A stretch of 64,000 bases of DNA from Pseudomonas sp. Q1-7 (GTDB lineage Bacteria; Pseudomonadota; Gammaproteobacteria; Pseudomonadales; Pseudomonadaceae): contig NZ_CP116304.1 in assembly GCF_028010285.1 (NCBI RefSeq), positions 1,752,501 through 1,816,500 of the forward strand. The letters are read 5' to 3'. Positions 58,295 through 64,000 of the stretch are shown one piece after another. A model generated the notes under the pieces. The model searched no databases, was not told the DNA's origin, and saw only the letters and a list, made by a program, of their open reading frames with translations. The translations under genes were made by a program, and so were the position numbers. Position 1 is the stretch's first letter. Each line of letters starts with the position of its first letter.

Positions 58295-59176
58295 ATGGAC
58301 AATCAGCTCCTTTTCAGGCCCGAAGAAGTCGCAGCCCTCATTCAGGCCGGCCAGGCCATAGTGGTCGACATCCGTGACCGCGAGAGCTACCAGGCCGGAC
58401 ACATCAGTGGCGCAGTCAATGCGCCGGACGTTTTCTCCTACCTGGCGGAAACCAGCCCCGAGGGTCTGCAAGCCTTGCAGGCGCAGTTCGCCGAGGTGTT
58501 CGGCAAGGTCGGGCTCGATGGCCAGAAGGTGGCCATCGTCTACGAGGATGCACTGAATACCCGCTACGGCGGCTCCTGCCGAGGTCTCTGGCTGCTGCAG
58601 TACCTGGGGTATCCAAAGGTCGGCATTCTCGATGGCGGCCTGCGGGCCTGGCAGGCGTTCGGCGGCACGGTCGACACCGCCGCGGTCACGCCGGACTCGG
58701 TCAGCTTCCCGCTGCGACCGCGTGCCGAGCTGCTGGTGACCAAGGAGCAGATGCTCGCGGCTCTGGCCGATCCCGCGATCAAGTTGCTCGACAACCGCGA
58801 CAAGGATGAGTGGCTGGCCGAGAGTTCGTCTCCTTACGGCAAGGATTTCGCGCCGCGCAAGGGCCGCATCCCCGGTGCGGTTTGGCTGGAGTGGTACGAG
58901 CTGATGGACACCAGCCAGCCGATCGCGGCGTTCAAGTCCGCCGAGCAGGTCCGTGCCCTGGCGACCGAGCGGGGGCTGAGGCCCGACGATGACATCATCA
59001 TCTACTGCTTCAAGGGCGCGCGGGCAGCCAACACCTTCGTCGCCATGCAACTGGCGGGGTTCACCCGCTTGCGCATCTACCTCGGTTCCTGGAACGAGTG
59101 GTCGCGGGACGAAAGCCTGCCCATCGAAAGCGGCCTTCCGAAGGGTGCGGTGCGCATGTTGCCCCTGGCAGGCTGA
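58295..59176 (+). CDS. tandem-domain rhodanese (sulfurtransferase)
   Basis: A 293-residue thiosulfate/mercaptopyruvate sulfurtransferase with two rhodanese domains. The N domain (~5-125; AIVVDIRDRESYQAGHISGAVNAP) is inactive-like. The C domain (~145-280) has the catalytic Cys238 in IIIYCFKGARAANTFVAMQLAG. The loop CFKGAR is close to the CRKGVT loop of thiosulfate-type enzymes rather than the CGSGVT of mercaptopyruvate enzymes. It could move sulfane sulfur between cyanide, thiosulfate, persulfide and sulfite. It follows cynS in the same sigma-54 operon. Confidence 0.92.
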   Translation: MDNQLLFRPEEVAALIQAGQAIVVDIRDRESYQAGHISGAVNAPDVFSYLAETSPEGLQALQAQFAEVFGKVGLDGQKVAIVYEDALNTRYGGSCRGLWLLQYLGYPKVGILDGGLRAWQAFGGTVDTAAVTPDSVSFPLRPRAELLVTKEQMLAALADPAIKLLDNRDKDEWLAESSSPYGKDFAPRKGRIPGAVWLEWYELMDTSQPIAAFKSAEQVRALATERGLRPDDDIIIYCFKGARAANTFVAMQLAGFTRLRIYLGSWNEWSRDESLPIESGLPKGAVRMLPLAG

Positions 59177-59669
59177 GGTCGGCGCGGGGGCTCCGGCACG
59201 CTGACCAACTGCCTGGCCGGACGTTGCTCGGATCGCTTCGGACGCCAGCCGCTTCCGGGGCGTCCGGGCCTCGCCCCTGGGGCGCAAGCGCTGCTGTGAA
59301 ACCCTCGCCCGCAGCCGTTATCGGCGCCCCGCCGGGAAATCGAGCGCCCCGGCGGCTTTTTCGACCCGGTGGCCGGTCCGGGTCGAAAAGCAGGCTTGCT
59401 TCCTGTACCATGCCGTCCGCAATTCACCCCGAGACTCCCCGAAGTCCCATGAGCGTGTCCCTTCGAATGACTTGGCTGCCCACTCCGCCATAGCGTTTCG
59501 CCCCCCGCGTTACCCGTGACTGCTTGCCTTGTCCAGCGGTCGCGCGCCGCTGCCTGTCCGCTTCCCTTGCCGGCCCGGCTGCCTCCTGAACCCAAACAAT
59601 CCGAAATCCGTACTCGCCTGCTCGCTGCTGCCCGGTGTGCCGGTCGATGCCTTTGCTTTGGACGTCACG
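59177..59669 (+). other. 490-bp gap between rhodanese and SulP genes
   Basis: No convincing gene. It contains the candidate terminator at 59330-59361 and a second palindrome, CGACCCGG / CCGGGTCG at 59362-59385, without T-run on the exit side. No sigma-54 promoter or ACATTG repeat is found here, so the SulP-Usp pair is probably controlled differently from the two operons. Confidence 0.5.
59330..59361 (+). terminator. candidate terminator behind operon 2
   Basis: CGCCGGG / CCCGGCG stem (59330-59336 and 59348-59354), 11-base loop, then GC and five T. Confidence 0.6.
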
Positions 59670-61157
59670 ATGCTTCAGACAATCAAACAGAACTGGTTTT
59701 CCAATATCCGTGGCGATGTGCTCGCCGGACTGGTGGTGGCACTCGCCCTGATACCGGAGGCGATCGCCTTTTCGATCATCGCCGGGGTCGATCCCAAGGT
59801 GGGGCTGTACGCGTCCTTCTGCATCGCGGTGGTGATCGCGTTCGTGGGCGGACGTCCGGGAATGATTTCCGCCGCCACCGGGGCCATGGCCCTGCTGATG
59901 CTCACCCTGGTGAAGAATCACGGGCTCGAGTACCTGCTGGCGGCGACGTTGCTGTGCGGCGTGTTCCAGATCGTCGCCGGCTACCTCAAGCTCGGTTCGC
60001 TGATGCGCTTCGTCTCGCGGTCGGTGGTGACCGGATTCGTCAATGCGCTGGCGATCCTGATCTTCATGGCCCAGCTACCGGAACTGACCAACGTCACCTG
60101 GCACGTCTATGCGATGACCGCGGCGGGTCTCGGGATCATTTACCTGTTCCCCTACGTGCCGAAACTGGGCAAGGTCATTCCCTCGCCGCTGGTGTGCATT
60201 CTGCTGCTGACCGCCATCTCCATCTATCTGGGGCTGGATATCCGTACCGTGGGCGACATGGGGCAGTTGCCGGACACGTTGCCGGTGTTCCTCTGGCCCG
60301 ACGTTCCGCTGACCTTCGAGACGCTGGCCATCATCTTCCCTTACTCGGCCGCCCTGGCGGTCGTGGGGCTGCTGGAGTCGATGATGACGGCCACCATCGT
60401 CGACGACCTGACGGATACGACCAGCGACAAGAACCGCGAGTGCAAGGGCCAGGGGGTTGCCAACATCGCCGCGGGCCTGATGGGGGGCATGGCCGGTTGC
60501 GCCATGATCGGCCAGTCGGTGATCAACGTGAAATCGGGCGGACGTACCCGTCTGTCCTGCCTGGTCGCCGGTGTGGTGTTGCTGTTGATGGTGGTGTTCC
60601 TCAGCGACTGGGTGCGCCAGATTCCGATGGCGGCCCTGGTCGCCGTGATGATCATGGTGTCCATCGGTACGTTCAGCTGGGACTCCGTGCGCAACCTGGG
60701 CAAATTCCCCCTGTCGACCAATATCGTGATGGTGGCGACAGTCGTGGTCGTCGTCTTCACCCATAACCTGGCCTACGGCGTGCTGGTCGGCGTGTTGCTG
60801 GCCGCCCTGTTCTTCGCCAACAAGGTGGGGCATTACCTGGATATCGGTTCCGAACTCGATGGCGCGGGTGAGCACCGCACGTACAAGGTCGTCGGGCAGG
60901 TGTTCTTCAGCTCGGCGGAGAAATTCGCGGCCGCGTTCGATTTCAAGGAAGCACTGAGCAAAGTCACCATCGACCTCAGCCGCGCCCACTTCTGGGACAT
61001 CACCGCGGTCGCCGCGCTGGACAAGGTGGTGATCAAGCTGCGCCGCGAGGGCGTGGATGTCGAGGTGCTGGGGCTCAACCAGGCCAGTGCCACCATCGTT
61101 GACCGCTTCGGTGTGCACGACAAACCGGATTCCATTGACTCGCTCATGGGCCACTGA
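59670..61157 (+). CDS. SulP-family anion transporter with STAS domain
   Basis: A 495-residue inner-membrane transporter with 10-12 helices followed by a C-terminal STAS domain (~390-490; [39 protein letters not shown]). The start [45 protein letters not shown] is the family signature. SulP members carry sulfate, bicarbonate (BicA type) or dicarboxylates. Next to cyanase, which consumes bicarbonate, a bicarbonate importer is as plausible as a sulfate transporter for the sulfur side. I start at ATG 59670 since upstream sequence has no similarity; its ribosome site is weak. It is 14 bp ahead of the stress-protein gene. Confidence 0.9.
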   Translation: MLQTIKQNWFSNIRGDVLAGLVVALALIPEAIAFSIIAGVDPKVGLYASFCIAVVIAFVGGRPGMISAATGAMALLMLTLVKNHGLEYLLAATLLCGVFQIVAGYLKLGSLMRFVSRSVVTGFVNALAILIFMAQLPELTNVTWHVYAMTAAGLGIIYLFPYVPKLGKVIPSPLVCILLLTAISIYLGLDIRTVGDMGQLPDTLPVFLWPDVPLTFETLAIIFPYSAALAVVGLLESMMTATIVDDLTDTTSDKNRECKGQGVANIAAGLMGGMAGCAMIGQSVINVKSGGRTRLSCLVAGVVLLLMVVFLSDWVRQIPMAALVAVMIMVSIGTFSWDSVRNLGKFPLSTNIVMVATVVVVVFTHNLAYGVLVGVLLAALFFANKVGHYLDIGSELDGAGEHRTYKVVGQVFFSSAEKFAAAFDFKEALSKVTIDLSRAHFWDITAVAALDKVVIKLRREGVDVEVLGLNQASATIVDRFGVHDKPDSIDSLMGH

Positions 61158-61171
61158 AAGGGAGAACGACC

Positions 61172-62023
61172 ATGACCCACGTAATCGCTTGCATCGACGG
61201 TTCCACGTCCTCTCCGGCGCTGTGTGACTACGCCGCCTGGGCGAGCCTGCGTCTCGGCGCACCGCTGACGTTCCTGCACGTCCTGGATCAGCGGCAGTAT
61301 CCGACCCGGACGGATCTCAGCGGCAACATCGGGCTGGGCAGCCGCGAACACCTCCTGGAGGAGCTGGCCGCACTCGATCAGCAACGCAGCAAGCTGGCCC
61401 TGGAGGAGGGGCGCATCATGCTCGCGGCGGCCAAGGAGCGCGCCCTGGCCGACGGTGTTGCGAATCCCGAGTCGAGGCAGCGTCATGGCGACCTGCTGGA
61501 CAGCCTGCGGGAGCTGGAAGGGCAGACCCGCCTGCTGGTGATAGGTAAGGGCGGGGAAGCCCATGGCGGTTCAGGGCGCCACGTTGGCAGCCATGTGGAA
61601 ACGGTGGTTCGCACCCTGCACCGACCCATTCTGGTGACCCCGACGACCTTCAAGGCGCCAGAGAGCCTGATGCTGGCCTTCGACGGCAGCGCGACCACCC
61701 GCAAGGGCGTCGACATGCTGGCTGCCAGCCCGCTGTTCAAAGGGCTGCCCATCCACCTCGTGACAATCGGTTCGGACACCGCCGACACGCGTGCGCAACT
61801 GGATTCGGCCCGTACGGTTCTGCAGGCCGCCGGATTCGCTGTGAGCACGGCGGTCCGCGCTGGCGAGGTGGAGCCTTCTCTGCATGCCTACCAGGCCGAA
61901 CACGCTATCGACCTGGTGGTGATGGGGGCTTACGGTCACTCGCGCATTCGCCAGTTCCTGGTGGGCAGCACCACGGCGAACATGCTGGCGACCAGCGTCA
62001 CCCCCCTGTTGCTGTTGCGTTGA
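61172..62023 (+). CDS. tandem universal stress protein (UspA family)
   Basis: A 283-residue protein of two UspA domains. Domain 1 (~1-152: MTHVIACIDGSTSSPALCDYAAW) has a changed nucleotide loop (GKGGEAHGGSGRHVGSHVETVV). Domain 2 (~160-283: LMLAFDGSATTRKGVDML) has the full ATP-binding pattern GAYGHSRIRQFLVGSTT. Usp genes often pair with SulP transporters and may regulate them; here the gap is 14 bp with GGGAG as ribosome site. It ends the accessory-looking set. Confidence 0.92.
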   Translation: MTHVIACIDGSTSSPALCDYAAWASLRLGAPLTFLHVLDQRQYPTRTDLSGNIGLGSREHLLEELAALDQQRSKLALEEGRIMLAAAKERALADGVANPESRQRHGDLLDSLRELEGQTRLLVIGKGGEAHGGSGRHVGSHVETVVRTLHRPILVTPTTFKAPESLMLAFDGSATTRKGVDMLAASPLFKGLPIHLVTIGSDTADTRAQLDSARTVLQAAGFAVSTAVRAGEVEPSLHAYQAEHAIDLVVMGAYGHSRIRQFLVGSTTANMLATSVTPLLLLR

Positions 62024-62113
62024 GCGGACGCGTCGACGAAGGCCCGGCGGGCTGATTGCCCAGCCGGGCTCAAGGGGTCGCACCGTCGATTCGGCGGGTG
62101 GCGTTCGCCGCCC

Positions 62114-62725
62114 TCAGCGCGTCATCGGCAAGGCCGCGCCGATCAGCGCGAACAGCGTGCCGCAGCCGCGATTGAAGCCCTTGCCGCCGCGCTCCAGCCA
62201 GGGGCGGATCTTGAATGCCAGGCGTGCCAGCAGGTACTCCACCAGGAACTCCACCGCCACGAAGGTCAGCGCCATGACGATGAACTGGCTGACCAGGGAG
62301 CGCTGCAGGTCGAGGAACTGCGGCAGGAAGGCACCGTAGAAAAGCAGCACCTTGGGGTTGGAGATCGCCGACAGGAAGCCCTGGCGGAACAGCGTGGTGA
62401 CGGGCGTCGCCGTGGCACCGGCGAGGGGGGTCAGGTGTAATGCCGGCGCCCGCCACAGCTGGATACCCAGCCATACCAGATAAGCCCCGCCCAGCCACTT
62501 CAGCACCGTCAGCGCGGCCGACGAGGTCTGCAGCAGGGCGCCCAGCCCGAACATCGCCAGTGCGATCAGCAGGCTGAACCCGGTGACGCCGCCGATGATG
62601 GTGAACAGCGTGCGCGTCGAACCGTGCAGGGCGCCGTGGGTCAGGGCCAGCAGGCTGTTCGGACCGGGTGTCAGCGCCAGGCCGATGGTGGCGATGAAGT
62701 AGAGCAGCCAGGTATCGGCAGCCAT
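62114..62725 (-). CDS. LysE/RhtB-family amino acid exporter
   Basis: A 203-residue inner-membrane exporter with six helices. The N terminus has the family motif IGLALTPGPNSLLALTHGALHG and the middle has FRQGFLSAISNPKVLLFYGAFLPQF. RhtB-type proteins expel amino acids such as homoserine, threonine or leucine; the substrate is not predictable. It is convergent with the Usp gene and on the same strand as the receptor gene, 121 bp after it. Confidence 0.92.
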   Translation of the reverse strand: MAADTWLLYFIATIGLALTPGPNSLLALTHGALHGSTRTLFTIIGGVTGFSLLIALAMFGLGALLQTSSAALTVLKWLGGAYLVWLGIQLWRAPALHLTPLAGATATPVTTLFRQGFLSAISNPKVLLFYGAFLPQFLDLQRSLVSQFIVMALTFVAVEFLVEYLLARLAFKIRPWLERGGKGFNRGCGTLFALIGAALPMTR

Positions 62726-62846
62726 GTGCGCTTCCTCGTGGATTCCTGCGCTGCAGTCTAGGGGCGTCGGGCGTTACACAGAAGGCCTGCCGGGCGGAAA
62801 AGCGCCGGTGTCAGGCGCGCTGGCGGGCGCCGGCCAGTCGGAAGGG

Positions 62847-64000
62847 TCACTCGAAGACGTATTCCAGATCGACTCCCGCATACCAGCTGCGGCCGGCGCC
62901 GGCTTCGTAGAAGCGTTGGTTGGCCTCGCCGATGATCACCGAACCGACGTAGTCGCGGTCGAACAGGTTGTTCACGCGCAGGGTCTGGCTGAAGGTCCAG
63001 GGGCGCAACCGCTGTTCGACGCGCAGGTACCCGTTGGCCAGGGCGTAGCCCGGCGCGGCGCGGGCCTGGTTGTCGTCTTCCACCTCCAGGCTGCTGCGCA
63101 GTTGTCCCTCCAGGCCGGCGCTGATGGCGGGGCGGGGCGTCCATTCCAGGCGCGCGAACAGGCTGTGTTCGGCGATGCCGGGCATGCGCCGGCCCGAGGG
63201 AATCGGTTCGCCGGCACTGATGAAGGCCTGGGAATAGCGGGCGTCCAGCCAGGTGTAGGCGAGTTCCAGTCGCCAATGCGCGGCCAGTGCGTGTTCCAGG
63301 CCCAGTTCCAGCCCCTGGCGGCGGGTCTGGGCGGCGTTCTGGTAGCGGGTGCGGCCGCCGACGGAGGAAGCCACCACCAGCTCATCCTCCGTGAGGATAT
63401 GGAACAGCGCCAGGTTCAGGTGCCCGTCGGCGGGCAGCAGCGCCTTGATGCCCAATTCGACCTGCTCGCTGGTGGCTGGCCGCAGGTCGAAGCCGAAGCT
63501 TCCGTCCGGGCCGGAGTAGGACAGCTCGTTCAGGGTGGGCGTCTCGAAACCCCTGGCCCAGCTGGCGTAGACATTCAGCTCCGGCGTCAGGGCATAGGTG
63601 GCGCCCAGGCTCGGCGTGGTCTTGCGGTAGGTGACGCGGCCGCTGTCGTCGCCGTTGGCCAGATAGTGGTCGTCCACGTCGAACGCCACCTCGTTGTGCC
63701 GCAGCCCGCCCAGCAGGCGGAAGTCCTGCCGTTCCCAGGCAAGCTGCAGGTAGGGCGAGGTACCGGTCACGGCGTCGCGTTCGTCGCGGCGCAGCGCACC
63801 CTTCACCCCGAGGCTGTCGCCGATGAAGTTCTCGTAGCCCTGGCGGTCGTCGCGGGAACGGTCGTAATCGATTCCGGCGGTGGCGGTGAAACGGCCCAGC
63901 CCGGTGTCGAACGGCTGGATCCAGCGGCTGCCGATGCCCTGGTAGTCGCGCGCGAAATCGATCACGCCGCCGGCTTGGCGCGGGTTGACCTGGGCCGCCA
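62847..64000 (-). CDS. TonB-dependent outer-membrane receptor, C-terminal part (cut by window end)
   Basis: The frame is open to the last base of the window, and about 384 residues of the beta-barrel are visible. Features are alternating strand/loop segments and the TonB-receptor hallmarks YASWARGFETPTLNELSY, EQVELGIKALLPADGHLNLALFHILTEDELV, RRQGLELGLEHALAAHWRLELAYTWLDARY and the end SLRVNNLFDRDY-like VNNLFDRDYVGSVIIGEANQRFYEAGAGRSWYAGVDLEYVF. The plug domain and TonB box are outside the window. The substrate (siderophore, copper or other) cannot be named; the pattern is like OprC/PfeA-type receptors. Confidence 0.9.
   Translation of the reverse strand, partial: AAQVNPRQAGGVIDFARDYQGIGSRWIQPFDTGLGRFTATAGIDYDRSRDDRQGYENFIGDSLGVKGALRRDERDAVTGTSPYLQLAWERQDFRLLGGLRHNEVAFDVDDHYLANGDDSGRVTYRKTTPSLGATYALTPELNVYASWARGFETPTLNELSYSGPDGSFGFDLRPATSEQVELGIKALLPADGHLNLALFHILTEDELVVASSVGGRTRYQNAAQTRRQGLELGLEHALAAHWRLELAYTWLDARYSQAFISAGEPIPSGRRMPGIAEHSLFARLEWTPRPAISAGLEGQLRSSLEVEDDNQARAAPGYALANGYLRVEQRLRPWTFSQTLRVNNLFDRDYVGSVIIGEANQRFYEAGAGRSWYAGVDLEYVFE

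Noticed and set aside
59362-59385. CGACCCGG / CCGGGTCG palindrome as a terminator before the SulP gene
   Set aside because: The T-run is on the entry side, and an A-run follows on the plus strand, so it does not work as a terminator in that direction.

Overview
The window is a GC-rich chromosomal segment of a Pseudomonas. The gene order matches the P. aeruginosa chromosome in several blocks: recO-pdxJ; icp-asrA-pruR; acs-aotJQM-(AstE-like)-aotP-argR-aruCFGDB-x-aruE-ltaE-alaS-lysC-rsmA-tRNAs-mgtE. Proteins such as AmrZ, ArgR and PruR are also Pseudomonas-typical. I cannot settle the species from the sequence alone.

Layout. 1-8195: housekeeping block with recO (3' end), pdxJ, the tRNA wobble-uridine genes cmoA/cmoB, a lipoprotein, a YhhN-family membrane protein, a chagasin-type protease inhibitor, a Lon-like protease (AsrA type) and the proline regulator PruR. 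8936-12657: the proline transporter putP and acetyl-CoA synthetase. 13213-26507: arginine uptake and catabolism by the arginine succinyltransferase (AST) route. It holds the aot ABC transporter, the regulator ArgR and aruCFGDB/E, with three candidate ArgR half-sites in front of aotJ and aruC. 26594-35054: ltaE, alaS, lysC, rsmA, one tRNA-Ser, two identical tRNA-Arg(ACG) and the Mg transporter mgtE. 35089-36510: a complete IS4-family element inserted in the terminator hairpin of mgtE. 36611-44941: amrZ, phnN, an Lrp regulator divergent from a fused indolepyruvate ferredoxin oxidoreductase, a Leu/Val-type dehydrogenase, a sodium:amino-acid symporter and a tRNA-Arg(CCT).

45426-62023 is the most interesting part, an accessory-looking gene set behind the tRNA-Arg. 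It starts with a sigma-54 enhancer-binding regulator (GAF-AAA+-HTH). Two operons follow, and each opens with a virtually identical OsmC-family gene. Each also has a sigma-54 promoter (GG-N10-GC) and, about 110 bp further upstream, an ACATTG...CAATGT inverted repeat. Operon 1 encodes OsmC, an acyl-CoA-dehydrogenase-fold flavoprotein, a rubredoxin/rubredoxin-reductase fusion, a NrtA/CmpA/CynA-type ABC transporter, an outer-membrane channel, a TauE exporter and a persulfide-dioxygenase-like metallo-hydrolase. Operon 2 encodes OsmC, cyanase (CynS) and a tandem rhodanese. A SulP anion transporter and a tandem universal stress protein follow. My reading (inference) is uptake and oxidative breakdown of a small N/S compound that yields cyanate plus reduced sulfur. 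Thiocyanate is the leading candidate; plain cyanate use with sulfur-stress functions is the main alternative.

The window ends with a LysE/RhtB exporter and the 3' part of a TonB-dependent receptor gene. I saw no rRNA genes, CRISPR array or phage genes.
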